Shown here in pieces: positions 10,181 through 18,719 of a stretch of 64,000 nucleotides of DNA. Both the position numbers and the translations under genes were made by a program. The notes beneath the pieces are model-generated. The model did no database searches. It had not been told where the DNA came from and worked only from the letters and a program-made list of their open reading frames with translations. The DNA lies in contig NZ_CGBP01000003.1 of NCBI RefSeq assembly GCF_001053095.1, positions 206,605 to 270,604 of the forward strand, written 5' to 3'. Every line of letters begins with the position of its first letter. Positions within the stretch are counted from its first letter, which is position 1. This DNA is from Yersinia similis. Its GTDB lineage: Bacteria > Pseudomonadota > Gammaproteobacteria > Enterobacterales > Enterobacteriaceae.

Positions 10181-10867
10181 ATTATATCCCCGACAAACAT
10201 CCTCATTGTAGAAGACGAAAAAGAGATCCGGCGCTTTGTGCGTATTGCGCTGGAGAGTGAGGGCTGGCGAGTATTTGAAAGTGAGACGTTACAACGGGGT
10301 CTCATTGAAGCCGGTACCCGTAAGCCTGATTTGATCATTCTGGATTTGGGGCTGCCGGATGGCGATGGCCTGAACTATATTCAAGATCTGCGCCAGTGGA
10401 GCGCTATCCCAATCATTGTGCTATCCGCCCGTAACAATGAAGAGGACAAAGTTGCCGCACTGGATGCCGGAGCTGATGACTATTTGAGTAAACCTTTTGG
10501 TATCAGCGAATTACTCGCTCGGGTACGCGTGGCCTTACGTCGCCACAGCGGAGCCAGTCAGGAAAGCCCGTTAGTGAATTTTGCCGATATCAGCGTCGAT
10601 TTGATCAACCGCCAGGTCACCCGTGCGGATGAAAATCTTCACCTGACACCCATTGAATTTCGTCTGCTTGCGGCACTGCTGGCCAATGCCGGTAAGGTCA
10701 TTACTCAGCGCCAGCTATTGAATCAGGTTTGGGGGCCGAATTATGTCGAACACAGCCATTACCTACGCATTTACATGGGGCATTTACGCCAGAAATTAGA
10801 AGCCGACCCCACCCGTCCTAAACACCTGTTAACGGAAACCGGTGTTGGCTATCGTTTTATTCCCTAA
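10181..10867 (+). CDS. kdpE: response regulator KdpE, apparent ATT start
   Basis: An OmpR/PhoB-class regulator that activates kdpFABC. The receiver domain contains ILIVEDE (acidic pair), phospho-acceptor Asp55 in ILDLGLPDGDG, and the conserved Lys in YLSKPFG; the winged-helix domain ends TGVGYRF. The frame has no ATG, GTG or TTG between the stop at 10160-10162 and the GTG at 10238, and starting at 10238 would delete the acidic pocket. The ribosome site AGGAG (10171-10175) sits five bases before ATT at 10181, so I place the start there (228 residues; E. coli 225). ATA at 10184 is the alternative. ERIC repeats lie directly upstream. Confidence 0.85.
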   Translation: MISPTNILIVEDEKEIRRFVRIALESEGWRVFESETLQRGLIEAGTRKPDLIILDLGLPDGDGLNYIQDLRQWSAIPIIVLSARNNEEDKVAALDAGADDYLSKPFGISELLARVRVALRRHSGASQESPLVNFADISVDLINRQVTRADENLHLTPIEFRLLAALLANAGKVITQRQLLNQVWGPNYVEHSHYLRIYMGHLRQKLEADPTRPKHLLTETGVGYRFIP

Positions 10868-10961
10868 GTTTTTTTCAACGCCAGATTGCTGATTAAGGCT
10901 AGGAAAATGAAACTCAGCGGCGTAGCATCCTATTTTTGAATGCTAATAGGTCTTATTTGTT

Positions 10962-11390
10962 ATGAGCACTTGGTTAATTTACGCCCTGCTATCTGCCTTG
11001 AGTGCCTCGCTGGTGGCAATCTTCGGTAAGATCGGTCTGCAGCATTTAGATGCCAATACCGCCACCGCCGTACGTGCGGTGGTAATGGCGCTATTTTTAG
11101 TCGGCGTGGTCGTGGTTCAGGGGAAATTTAATCTGGTTGGTACCGTGCTGGCCGATAAAAAAGCACTGCTGTTTATCGTACTGAGTGGCGTTACAGGTGC
11201 TTTATCCTGGCTGTTCTACTTTATGGCCATTAAAAATGGCACGGTTTCGCAAGTGGCTCCCATTGATAAACTCAGTGTGGTGTTTGCCGTGCTCTTGGCG
11301 TTTATTCTGTTTGGCGAAAAAATCTCATTAGTTGCCGGGCTAGGCGTAGCACTGATTACTGCCGGCGCATTGATGGTGGCTCTGGGGTAA
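10962..11390 (+). CDS. EamA-family small drug/metabolite transporter
   Basis: A 142-residue protein of about five membrane helices, corresponding to one EamA (DUF6) repeat unit; full DMT exporters contain two such units, so this half-size form probably works as a dimer. Visible features are the N-terminal helix LLSALSASLVAIFGKIGL, a short loop with KKALLFIVLSG and the motif IDKLSVVFAVLLAFILFGEK typical of the family. The substrate cannot be told. ATG at 10962 is preceded by a weak ribosome site. It lies 94 bp after kdpE on the same strand; possibly separately transcribed. A hairpin follows at 11456-11479. Confidence 0.8.
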   Translation: MSTWLIYALLSALSASLVAIFGKIGLQHLDANTATAVRAVVMALFLVGVVVVQGKFNLVGTVLADKKALLFIVLSGVTGALSWLFYFMAIKNGTVSQVAPIDKLSVVFAVLLAFILFGEKISLVAGLGVALITAGALMVALG

Positions 11391-11455
11391 TACCCTCCCC
11401 AAAAAACATAATTAATTAAAACCCCGCCCCATTGATATTATTGAATTAATCTTAG

Positions 11456-11479
11456 ATGACCGCCTAAACGGTCATTTTG
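11456..11479 (+). terminator. candidate terminator after the EamA gene
   Basis: Perfect stem ATGACCG/CGGTCAT with a six-base loop followed by TTTTG on the plus strand. A related hairpin is found at 12452-12472. The T tract is short, so strength is uncertain. Confidence 0.5.
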
Positions 11480-11495
11480 AGTGAATTTATGTCCT

Positions 11496-11882
11496 TTAAA
11501 TTACAGACACATCATCAACTAAACCAACTTCCCATTCAGTACTATCAACAAACTTTATTAATGCCAGACAATGAGTAAAATCACCGCGGTCTATAGCGTC
11601 GTATAAGACAGGTTCAGTCACTGCGGCTATAAGACAATCAGTCATATCAACCAATGACGCAGACAACGTCTTTAACTCTTGCCAACTGAGTGGAAATCCA
11701 TATTCTTCTAATAAAACAAGATGTTCAAAATCAGGCATAGATAAATCATTTGGTGCTTCACCTATTCCAGTGAATTCATATACACACCATACCCAGTCAT
11801 TCTCAGGTACCATTTTTAATAAATCATCTAGCTTCGTTTTTTCACTATCCTCTGAAAAAACCCTACCTTTAATTACGTTCAT
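11496..11882 (-). CDS. putative immunity protein of a polymorphic toxin
   Basis: A 128-residue, acidic, soluble protein with no signal peptide. I do not recognise the family with certainty. Its position is informative: its ATG overlaps the stop of the upstream toxin-tip fragment by four bases (ATGA at 11879-11882), the usual arrangement of polymorphic-toxin tip and cognate immunity gene. Composition (many Asp/Glu and Trp, e.g. PENDWVWCVYEFTGIGEAPN) is typical of small immunity proteins. Inference: it once neutralised the adjacent toxin tip; the toxin is now broken, so the gene may be an orphan immunity gene kept against kin carrying the toxin. Confidence 0.6.
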   Translation of the reverse strand: MNVIKGRVFSEDSEKTKLDDLLKMVPENDWVWCVYEFTGIGEAPNDLSMPDFEHLVLLEEYGFPLSWQELKTLSASLVDMTDCLIAAVTEPVLYDAIDRGDFTHCLALIKFVDSTEWEVGLVDDVSVI

Positions 11883-12340
11883 TTTGGCATCTCCAATTCA
11901 ACAGCCGGTCCATGCTGTAAAGTTCCCCCAGAAGGATTTGGGGTGTAACTGTGCTGGTGTGGGTTTGGATGCCCATCGGGACGACCATGATCGGTAAAAT
12001 CAATATCCCTTTTAGGTACAAGAATTCCATTTCCATCGTATCCCCACTCCCTCGCTTGTGTGTAAGAGCCTTTACGTCCTGATTTAGTTCCTATTTGTGT
12101 ATGAGGAAGGTCTACATCAGGAATAGCATTACCGAATTTATCACGAGGCAATGCTCTCTCAGGTCTATAGCTACCAAATTTATTTTTAGATATTTCTTTT
12201 AATTTTTCTATTTGTTTTAATGCGCTAGCATTACCACACCACCGGCGGCGAGAAGACGACCCGCGGCCTTACTATTGATGGGAAGAGATGCCTTTGGCGT
12301 TAATGAGTCAGGTGCTGAAGTCGTTCAGAAGAAATTAAAT
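11879..12340 (-). pseudogene. C-terminal tip of a polymorphic toxin, truncated and frameshifted
   Basis: The 3' part encodes LPRDKFGNAIPDVDLPHTQI and, later, RDIDFTDHGRPDGHPNPHQH, which resembles C-terminal modules of Rhs/contact-dependent polymorphic toxins with conserved DFTDHGRP and His-rich motifs. The frame is open upstream to a stop near 12268 with no ATG; the only in-frame start near the motif region is a TTG at 12151. A second frame further upstream reads PINSKAAGRLLAAGGVVM and then stops, so a frameshift near 12235 separates two pieces of what looks like one protein. No N-terminal delivery part is present. Left boundary firm, right boundary approximate. Confidence 0.6.
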
Positions 12341-12451
12341 CGCCCTATTTTCCGGTATTTCTCTCACTAAATTTACCAAGTGAAAAACTCAACATTATTC
12401 ATTAAAACTATGCACTATTGCCGTTATTAAATAAATTCCCACTTATAGATA

Positions 12452-12472
12452 ACCGCCTGAGCGGTCATTTTT
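12452..12472 (+). terminator. small hairpin with T tract
   Basis: Stem ACCGC/GCGGT with a four-base loop followed by CATTTTTAA on the plus strand. It resembles the hairpin at 11456-11479, with the shared core ACCGCCT.A.CGGTCATTTT, and may be a duplicated downstream flank of toxin cassettes. Confidence 0.4.
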
Positions 12473-12512
12473 AATTGCGCCAAATCATGCAAGATAGTTT
12501 ATATTTTTAGCA

Positions 12513-12755
12513 TTAAGCCTCTTCAGATAATTCCTTGATGATATTTTTCTTGGATTGCTCAACAAGAGATAAAAATTCTTGTAGTTCAAAATCCCATATT
12601 CCACCATTAGGACAAGAGAAAATTTCTATGCGAGGGCCAATGCCTGGTTCATTTGATATCTCAGCAACTTGATCAGTCCCACAGTAGATTTCATAAACAA
12701 CATTCTCTCTATCCTGCACACTTGCTATTTGAGCCGTTAATTTTGTATTTATCAT
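12513..12755 (-). CDS. small protein, putative second immunity gene
   Basis: An 80-residue protein that I cannot assign to a family. It is soluble, acidic at the C-terminus and has no signal peptide; core IEIFSCPNGGIWDFELQEFL. The ATG at 12753-12755 overlaps by ATGA the stop of the frameshifted short gene upstream, the same coupling as in the toxin/immunity pair at 11879-11882. GGAG lies upstream of the start (CTTGGAGGC on the plus strand reads GCCTCCAAG here, so the true Shine-Dalgarno is weak and translation may depend on coupling). Inference only: immunity or antitoxin-like partner of the broken gene. Confidence 0.5.
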   Translation of the reverse strand: MINTKLTAQIASVQDRENVVYEIYCGTDQVAEISNEPGIGPRIEIFSCPNGGIWDFELQEFLSLVEQSKKNIIKELSEEA

Positions 12756-12911
12756 CTTGGAGGCTCCAAAAAACCGATAAGTTTATCACTAGCATCATCA
12801 CGTAATCCGCGACCAAGCCGCATTAGCACTGATGATACGTTCGTACTCTTCGGGTGCCAGATTATCTTTTGAGAGCCAGTACAGGTCGTTTCCAGGCAGA
12901 CTTAAACTCAT
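12752..12911 (-). pseudogene. short frameshifted gene upstream of the 80-residue protein
   Basis: From the ATG at 12909-12911 (AAGGA upstream) the frame reads MSLSLPGNDLYWLSKDNLAP then EEYERIISANAAWS and ends after 37 codons at 12798. In another frame the sequence continues RGLRDDASDKLIGFLEPPR to a stop at 12752-12754 that overlaps the next gene. Joining the two by one frameshift near 12808 gives about 53 plausible residues. Either a small broken gene or a deletion junction between two gene pieces. Family not recognised. Confidence 0.4.
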
Positions 12912-13044
12912 TCCAAATCCTTATGGCGTTAACGTTCAAAATACAACCATACATTAAATATGGAATTGGCATCCAATAAAATAACCCTAGACAGGAGTGC
13001 AGTGGCGATATTGAGTCAAAGATAACGGATTAAGAAAAATATAT

Positions 13045-13077
13045 AAAAAATCCGGCAACAGAGCCTGTGCCGGATTT
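13045..13077 (-). terminator. rho-independent terminator of seqA-pgm
   Basis: Nine-base stem AATCCGGCA/TGCCGGATT, loop CAGGCTCTGT region, followed by six T on the minus strand, about 50 bp past the pgm stop. Confidence 0.9.
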
Positions 13078-13128
13078 ATCGAGTACCAAGATTACACCTT
13101 TGGCTTTTAAAGACAGGAATATCCCCGC

Positions 13129-14778
13129 TTATTTCGCCTCAGCCAGCACTTCGCTGACAATCTCTACGGCTTCTTGTTCTATCTTTTCGCGGTGCTCCGC
13201 GCCAAGGAAACTTTCACAGTAAATTTTGTACGCTTCTTCAGTGCCTGATGGGCGGGCGGCAAACCAGCCGTTATCGGTCATCACTTTCAAGCCACCAATT
13301 GATGCACCATTCCCTGGGGCATTGGTTAAACGGGCAGTGATCGGATCACCAGCCAGTGTATTGGCTTTCACCATTTCAGGCGACAATCTGGACAAAGCAT
13401 TTTTCTGCGCCTGCGTTGCCGGAGCCTGAATACGGTTATAACTTGGCGCACCAAAGCGTTGTGCTAAATCATCATAGTGACGTTGTGGATCCTTACCGGT
13501 CACCGCCGTAATTTCTGCCGCCAACAGACACATGATAATGCCGTCTTTATCGGTCGACCACGGCGTGCCATTAAAGCGCAGGAAAGAAGCCCCGGCACTC
13601 TCTTCACCACCAAAACCAAAACTGCCGTCGTGTAAACCATCAACAAACCACTTAAAGCCAACGGGGACTTCCACCAGCTTGCGGCCCAAATCAGCCACAA
13701 CCCGATCAATCATCGCACTGGAAACCAATGTTTTACCGACTGCCACCCCCGCCCCCCATTGTGGACGATGCTGGAACAGATAATTAATAGATACCGCGAG
13801 ATAATGATTCGGATTCATCAACCCGGCTGGGATCACAATGCCATGACGGTCGTAATCTGGATCATTAGCAAAAGCTAAATCAAATTTATCGCGCAGTGCC
13901 AACAAACCAGCCATCGCCGACTCTGAAGAGCAATCCATACGGATCACACCATCGTGGTCAAGATGCATAAAACGGAATGTCTGATCGATGGCATTATTGA
14001 CCAACGTCAAATCCAGCTTGTAATGCTCAGCAATGCGCTGCCAATAGGCGATACCGGAGCCGCCAAGCGGATCCACACCGAGCTTCAGCCCTGCTTGTTG
14101 AATGGCGGGAATATCAACGACATCCACCAAACCTTCAACATAAGGTTGGAGCAAATCCTGCTCACGCAGATGATTGCCCTGCCAGGCTTTATCCAATGTT
14201 TGACGCTTAACGCCCTTTAAATTCTGGCTGAGTAACTGATTAGCCCGCTTTTCAATCACGGAGGTCAGATTAGTATCTGCTGGGCCACCATTCGGCGGGT
14301 TGTACTTAATGCCACCGTCTTCCGGTGGGTTGTGGGATGGCGTAATGACGATACCATCCGCCAGCGCTTTACTCTGGGCGTTATGACAAAGAATGACATG
14401 GGAAATGGCCGGTGTTGGCGTAAAACCATTATCTTGCTGTACGACAACATCGACACCATTCGCCGTCAACACTTCCAGCACCGAAATAAAGGCTGGCTCG
14501 GATAGCGCATGGGTATCTTTACCCACATAGCATGGGCCGCTGATACCGTGTTGATGACGAACTTCAGCTATCGCCTGCGCGATAGCAAGAATATGAGCTT
14601 CATTAAAACTGTGGCGCACTGAACTACCACGGTGGCCGGAAGTACCAAATTTAACTGCATGAGCGGGGTCTTCAGCGTCTGGCCGCAACACATAATATTG
14701 CGATGTCAGCTGAGCTACGTTAATTAAATCGCTTTGCTGAGCAGGTTGCCCAGCCCGAGGGTGATTCGCCACAGTCAC
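13129..14778 (-). CDS. pgm: phosphoglucomutase (alpha-D-glucose-1,6-bisphosphate dependent)
   Basis: Interconverts glucose-1-phosphate and glucose-6-phosphate, feeding UDP-glucose and glycogen synthesis; cytoplasmic. 549 residues against 546 in E. coli. Diagnostic parts: KFGTSGHRG at 43-51, the active-site serine loop [11 protein letters not shown] with Ser148, the metal-binding DPDYDRHG, the sugar-recognition loop [12 protein letters not shown] and the phosphate-binding [12 protein letters not shown] near the C-terminus. It follows seqA by 66 bp on the same strand, as in the E. coli seqA-pgm operon. Intact, with a strong terminator after it. Confidence 0.98.
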   Translation of the reverse strand: MTVANHPRAGQPAQQSDLINVAQLTSQYYVLRPDAEDPAHAVKFGTSGHRGSSVRHSFNEAHILAIAQAIAEVRHQHGISGPCYVGKDTHALSEPAFISVLEVLTANGVDVVVQQDNGFTPTPAISHVILCHNAQSKALADGIVITPSHNPPEDGGIKYNPPNGGPADTNLTSVIEKRANQLLSQNLKGVKRQTLDKAWQGNHLREQDLLQPYVEGLVDVVDIPAIQQAGLKLGVDPLGGSGIAYWQRIAEHYKLDLTLVNNAIDQTFRFMHLDHDGVIRMDCSSESAMAGLLALRDKFDLAFANDPDYDRHGIVIPAGLMNPNHYLAVSINYLFQHRPQWGAGVAVGKTLVSSAMIDRVVADLGRKLVEVPVGFKWFVDGLHDGSFGFGGEESAGASFLRFNGTPWSTDKDGIIMCLLAAEITAVTGKDPQRHYDDLAQRFGAPSYNRIQAPATQAQKNALSRLSPEMVKANTLAGDPITARLTNAPGNGASIGGLKVMTDNGWFAARPSGTEEAYKIYCESFLGAEHREKIEQEAVEIVSEVLAEAK

Positions 14779-14844
14779 TACTCCTATACACTTCCTCAGT
14801 AAGGGGGTTACCGTTGACTGAGAAAGAGGATGGTTTCAATGAAA

Positions 14845-15372
14845 TCAGATAGTTCCGCACACTTTGTCAGTCAACTCCGGCGGGAACTGCATTGCCAGCA
14901 TGATGTGCTGTACCATACTGCGCTTACGCTCAGTATTAGTATTGGTGATAACCCAGAATGGCGTACCTGGCACATGCTTGGGTTTGGTATGCGTCCCGTG
15001 TTGCAGCAATGTCTGTTGATCACCGGCAAAGTAGACTCGGGTACGACCATGTAAAGATTCAGTTGCCTCAGTAAAAGCCTGCGCATCTAAGGTATATAAG
15101 GTCGATAACACCAACATAAAGCGGTTAACCGCCCTACTCTGTTCTGCATACTCATCGGACAGCAGTAACTCACGTACTGCACGAACCCGATCCCGTGGGG
15201 CTGGCTGGGCAGTCACTTTCACAGCGGCACCGCTGACAGGAAGTTCCGCCACCGGTTGACCAGCAGTAAACTTCAGCATACGCCGTAAGATATCAGACGC
15301 GCTCTCGCCAATGTGCTGCGTATGACTGGCGATATAGCGATAAAGTTCTTCGTCGAGTTCAATAGTTTTCAT
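14845..15372 (-). CDS. seqA: replication initiation negative regulator SeqA
   Basis: Binds hemimethylated GATC sites to sequester oriC and newly replicated DNA. The ATG at 15370-15372 (GGATAAAG upstream) gives 175 residues beginning MKTIELDEELYRYIASHTQH, the SeqA oligomerisation domain (E. coli 181 residues); a frame extension of five codons upstream is ignored. The C-terminal DNA-binding part is recognisable in FAGDQQTLLQHGTHTKPKHV and the NTNTERKRSMVQHIM helix that contacts methylated GATC. First gene of seqA-pgm. The ybfF esterase gene that is divergent from seqA in E. coli is not found here. Confidence 0.97.
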   Translation of the reverse strand: MKTIELDEELYRYIASHTQHIGESASDILRRMLKFTAGQPVAELPVSGAAVKVTAQPAPRDRVRAVRELLLSDEYAEQSRAVNRFMLVLSTLYTLDAQAFTEATESLHGRTRVYFAGDQQTLLQHGTHTKPKHVPGTPFWVITNTNTERKRSMVQHIMLAMQFPPELTDKVCGTI

Positions 15373-15469
15373 CTTTATCCAAAACAATAATGCAGTTGAT
15401 TTTTATAGTGTTTTTATAACAATCAAAGAAAAGTTTAATTTTGACCTACATTTTTTCAACCATCTGGTT

Positions 15470-15673
15470 TTACGGTATTTCATTACTTTCGGTTAGATTA
15501 ACAGACTCTAGAGGGTCATCCAACTTTCCCCGCCATGACTTTGTATCGTCACCACAATGATGCCCGGCTACCCCAGGCCTCAATGTCGTCTCAATGACCA
15601 CATTGGGCTTCTCTATGAGCGGGCCGATATCGCTGAGTGGCAGACAAATAAACGCGAGGAGGAACGAGAGCAT
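15470..15673 (-). CDS. small hypothetical protein, doubtful
   Basis: A 67-codon frame from an ATG at 15671-15673, extendable to a GTG at 15700. The N-terminus MLSFLLAFICLPLSDIG could be a signal peptide or short membrane anchor; the rest is polar and contains two Cys/His (GHHCGDD). There is no good ribosome site and no family resemblance. It is either a small exported protein or a chance frame in the space left of seqA. Confidence 0.25.
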   Translation of the reverse strand: MLSFLLAFICLPLSDIGPLIEKPNVVIETTLRPGVAGHHCGDDTKSWRGKLDDPLESVNLTESNEIP

Positions 15674-15865
15674 CACAATTATGCAAATTGACACTAACAC
15701 ATTGATTGGTAATCACTATTATTTAGATAAAGGAAGATGTACCACAGTTATTTAAGCGGGATCTATTTTTTCAAGAAAAACGCTGAAGGTGATTACTTTT
15801 TGTCTTTCGATCAATAATACTCAACGACTCAATATTATAACTAAATGAGAATGAAGGGATAAAAC

Positions 15866-16234
15866 GTGGTGAAACAGTTTACATCAGGACTCATAATTTC
15901 AACATTTTTCCTGGCAGTGCCAGGCTATGCAGCCAGTTTTGACTGCAACAAAGCAAAAGGCTATGTAGAGACATCAATCTGTACTAACCCTGTTCTTTCT
16001 AAACTGGATGATACACTTCTCAGCGTTTATGCTAAGGCGCAGGCTGCAGCACCTGACCAAGAAATCAATATTCGCAATGAACAGCGTGAATGGCTAAAGA
16101 ACTCACGTAATACTCTCACGAGTGAAGATGCCTTGATTTTGTCGTACGAGTCCCGGATTGCGCAGCTTTCGAAAGCGAATGTTTCGATTCCAGCATCGGC
16201 TGCATCTGAAGCCCCGGTATCGACGCCAGACTGA
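15866..16234 (+). CDS. exported LprI-like protein (DUF1311)
   Basis: 122 residues starting at GTG 15866 (AAGGGAT upstream). A signal peptide runs to about residue 23 (LIISTFFLAVPGYA-A). The mature part has the LprI N-terminal domain pattern: SFDCNKAKGYVETSICTNPV, LSKLDDTLLSVYAKA and RNEQREWLKNSRN, with two cysteines about 14 residues apart likely forming a disulphide. Proteins of this family are periplasmic or lipoprotein lysozyme inhibitors in some bacteria; here there is no lipobox, so periplasmic location is inferred. The role here is unproven. Monocistronic by context. Confidence 0.75.
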   Translation: MVKQFTSGLIISTFFLAVPGYAASFDCNKAKGYVETSICTNPVLSKLDDTLLSVYAKAQAAAPDQEINIRNEQREWLKNSRNTLTSEDALILSYESRIAQLSKANVSIPASAASEAPVSTPD

Positions 16235-16332
16235 ATCCTATCAATCTGTCGATTTCTCTCGATGAGTAATGCCCCCTAAAAATGGGGGCATTATCTGTGA
16301 TGCTATATGAAAACCCCACCCAATGAGTTCCT

Positions 16333-16509
16333 ATGCTATCAGCCAGCGACATTAGGTTTTTACTTTTTCTCATCTCGACCGGCATTTTGGTCATTCTGCT
16401 TTTTATTTATGCCGTAGTTAAAATCGAAACAGATAAAGGCAAGCTCGCAATCTTATTATCTTTCCTATTTGTCATTTTCTATATAGTCACTGCCCATGCA
16501 CCTGAGTAA
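16333..16509 (+). CDS. small two-helix membrane protein
   Basis: A 58-residue frame from ATG 16333 to TAA 16507-16509. Two clear hydrophobic helices: about residues 8-28 (FLLFLISTGILVILLFIYAVV) and 38-54 (LAILLSFLFVIFYIVTAH), joined by the charged loop KIETDKGK. Such spacing of hydrophobic and polar codons argues for a real protein. No family recognised. It lies 98 bp after the LprI-like gene and converges on chbG, whose stop is seven bases away; the hairpin TGCCCCCTAAAAATGGGGGCA lies between it and the preceding gene. Confidence 0.5.
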   Translation: MLSASDIRFLLFLISTGILVILLFIYAVVKIETDKGKLAILLSFLFVIFYIVTAHAPE

Positions 16510-16515
16510 ACAAAA

Positions 16516-17277
16516 TTAACAATCTAAAAACGACCCCAGCCTATAACCATGTTGCGTAATAGCTTGCTTTAATGTCGGAGAGGTCAAAATCTCCAACTCG
16601 GTCAATCGCGGATAACAATAACCACTGGTCATCAATGTCTTATCGATAAAGGCTGGATGACACATAATTTCCAGCGAATTAACGCCTTGTTGATTAGCCT
16701 GTTCCAGTAACTGCAAGAATGACTGCTCCGACAAGTCCTCACCATAGAAGCCAGCATTAAACCCCTCGCTACTACGTGGGTTATCGAGAGCTATATCATG
16801 TTGCTGCACTTCATGGCGATCAATACGCAGTGGAAGTGATTTCTCGCGGGCGAAGGCGGCGACTAAGGGATAAATCTGCGGCAACATATGCACATGGTGA
16901 TGGCTGTCAATGTGGGTCGGAGGGCGGCCAAAAACAGCACTAAACCGCTCGAACTGACATTCCAGCTCTTGCGCTATCTCATTTAAATCCAATGTCCCTG
17001 CTTCAGCACGTTGCCATAGCCATTTACCCAGTTCACCATTGGCGTCGGTTAAAGAAGGCATTACAGTCAATGGACGTCCGTAGGTCAATACAAAATGCAT
17101 CCCCACCGGCAGTGCCGGATAATGCGCACTGAGTTCCGCCGCATGGCTAATGTCCACGCTGTTCATCATCGCGGTCGTCGAAGAGACCACGCCATGGCAG
17201 AAGGCTTCAATGATCCCGTAGCTTTGGCCTTTACACAGACCAAAGTCATCAGCATTAACAATAAGTAATTTTTCCAT
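16516..17277 (-). CDS. chbG: chitooligosaccharide deacetylase ChbG
   Basis: Removes one acetyl group from chitobiose-6-P and chitotriose-6-P so that they can act as inducers and substrates in the chb pathway (YdjC family, cytoplasmic). 253 residues, E. coli 249-252. Metal ligands visible: NADDFG (Asp10/Asp11), His61 in GMHF, and DSHHHVH at 124-130; C-terminal EIMCHP. Start ATG has GGAGC upstream (AAGGGCTCC on the plus strand read in reverse, weak). It ends the chbBCA-R-G cluster, 51 bp after chbR. In E. coli chbF lies between chbR and chbG; here it is absent. Confidence 0.93.
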   Translation of the reverse strand: MEKLLIVNADDFGLCKGQSYGIIEAFCHGVVSSTTAMMNSVDISHAAELSAHYPALPVGMHFVLTYGRPLTVMPSLTDANGELGKWLWQRAEAGTLDLNEIAQELECQFERFSAVFGRPPTHIDSHHHVHMLPQIYPLVAAFAREKSLPLRIDRHEVQQHDIALDNPRSSEGFNAGFYGEDLSEQSFLQLLEQANQQGVNSLEIMCHPAFIDKTLMTSGYCYPRLTELEILTSPTLKQAITQHGYRLGSFLDC

Positions 17278-17328
17278 TAAGGGCTCCTTGTCAACCCTAT
17301 CCCAATATAGGAATAACCGGTTGGAAAA

Positions 17329-18171
17329 CTAATGGGATAAACTCTCTCTGGCGCTGTAGAATTTCTTGCGGTAGTTCCCAGGCGTAAAAGAGGTTAATTT
17401 TTTGAAGTTTTTGATGAATAACGTGGTGTCGCTGTAACCCGCTTCAAACGCAATATCCGAAACTAAATAGTTCGTCACTTCAAGTTGGGTTTTGGCAAAA
17501 TTGACTCTAATTTCATTGATAATCTGCATGGGCGTTTTCTGATAATAGCGCCGTGTCGCCCTGGTAAGATATTCTTGGGTTTTGCCAGAAAGCTCGACCA
17601 TATTCACCAACGCTTTCTCACCAAACATCGCGTTATCATGCATTTTGTCGATAGTACTCTTCAGCCACGAGGGAATATCGTCGTTAACTTCACTCTCTTT
17701 GTAATGACTGATGCGGTTAGTCACATAAAATGTCAGTAGCTCTAAAAGTTCTGTTTGCTCGTTTTCTCTGTAGTGTGGAGCAGAGATCGCGGATTCGATA
17801 TAGGAAAGGAAATCGCCTCTTAAGCGATACGCCTGTGAGGCCACAATAGGCCGGGACAGTAAATGGAAATAATGCTCTTCAAAGAAAGCTTTACTGATCC
17901 CAACATTCAGGATCCGGGTGGCACCAAACTCATAGAAACTTTGATGATGGGAACCAAGAGGAATAAAGATAAAATCCCCACGTTCCAGAAAAACACGCTT
18001 TCCGTTAATTTCCTGGTAGCACATCCCGGTTAATATCAGCGTATATTCATAATAATCATGCTGATGTAAACCGGTCGCACTCTCCGTTTTGTTATAAATA
18101 AACAGATGGAATTCTTTACCGTTAAAAAAGTCTCTTTCACGTACTAACCTGACTTCCATCTTATTCACCAT
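17329..18171 (-). CDS. chbR: AraC-family transcriptional regulator ChbR
   Basis: Dual regulator of the chitobiose operon. N-terminal cupin domain: [14 protein letters not shown], with [16 protein letters not shown]-terminal AraC HTH pair: [20 protein letters not shown] and [20 protein letters not shown] followed by [12 protein letters not shown]. About 280 residues, equal to the E. coli protein. Starts at the ATG at 18169-18171; one codon upstream is an in-frame GTG and MEVRLV five codons downstream is another candidate. Located between chbA (36 bp upstream) and chbG, same strand, so likely cotranscribed with the PTS genes it controls. Confidence 0.92.
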   Translation of the reverse strand: MVNKMEVRLVRERDFFNGKEFHLFIYNKTESATGLHQHDYYEYTLILTGMCYQEINGKRVFLERGDFIFIPLGSHHQSFYEFGATRILNVGISKAFFEEHYFHLLSRPIVASQAYRLRGDFLSYIESAISAPHYRENEQTELLELLTFYVTNRISHYKESEVNDDIPSWLKSTIDKMHDNAMFGEKALVNMVELSGKTQEYLTRATRRYYQKTPMQIINEIRVNFAKTQLEVTNYLVSDIAFEAGYSDTTLFIKNFKKLTSFTPGNYRKKFYSARESLSH

Positions 18172-18207
18172 CACTCTACCGTTGAGAATTATCGACCCGC
18201 CTGCGTA

Positions 18208-18555
18208 TCACTGTATTTTTTGATGCAACTCGATAAGTTCAGTAATCAATTCCCGCGCTAACATGGCATTCATCAAATGATCCTGAGCATGTACCAGCAC
18301 CAGTGTAACCTTGGTTTTCCCTTCTCCCTGATCGGCTTCAATCAGTTGTGTCTGCACCAAGTGGGCTTCATTCAAGGCTTTCCGGGACTGCGCCATCAGT
18401 TCATCTGCTTGTGCAAAATCACCGGCTTTGGCATGTTTCAGTGCGTTATAGGCAAGGCTACGGGCTTGGCCCGCGTTGATGATAAGCCCCATGACCACAT
18501 CTTCCAGCGCATTACTGGTTTGTTCGTTATCAACGATGCTATTTAAATCAAACAT
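18208..18555 (-). CDS. chbA: PTS N,N'-diacetylchitobiose transporter subunit IIA
   Basis: Cytoplasmic phosphocarrier of the Lac/chitobiose PTS family; takes phosphate from HPr to ChbB. 115 residues. The phosphorylated histidine is His89 in LVLVHAQDHLMNA, the family signature. The three-helix bundle pattern is evident (AGQARSLAYNALKHAKAGDF, ADELMAQSRKALNEAH). ATG with GGAG eight bases upstream. It follows chbC by 164 bp, a wide gap for a PTS operon but without a clear terminator, and precedes chbR. Confidence 0.95.
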   Translation of the reverse strand: MFDLNSIVDNEQTSNALEDVVMGLIINAGQARSLAYNALKHAKAGDFAQADELMAQSRKALNEAHLVQTQLIEADQGEGKTKVTLVLVHAQDHLMNAMLARELITELIELHQKIQ

Positions 18556-18719
18556 ACAATTACTCCGTTAATTAAAGCCATTTTGCCTTGCAACATCCGC
18601 AAATCAATAGCCACTTTTCTTTAGCACTTGAGTCTGGTCCGCATATTGAGCCGGACCAATCCATAACGATTTTTATAGGTTTTGAGCCAAAACCATAACA
18701 CTCAAACAGGTTGTAACCT

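Noticed and set aside
12230..12370. Possible PAAR-like remnant on the plus strand (YHTTGGEKTTRGLTIDG)
   Set aside because: Only a few residues resemble PAAR motifs, and the same bases are better explained as part of the minus-strand toxin tip.
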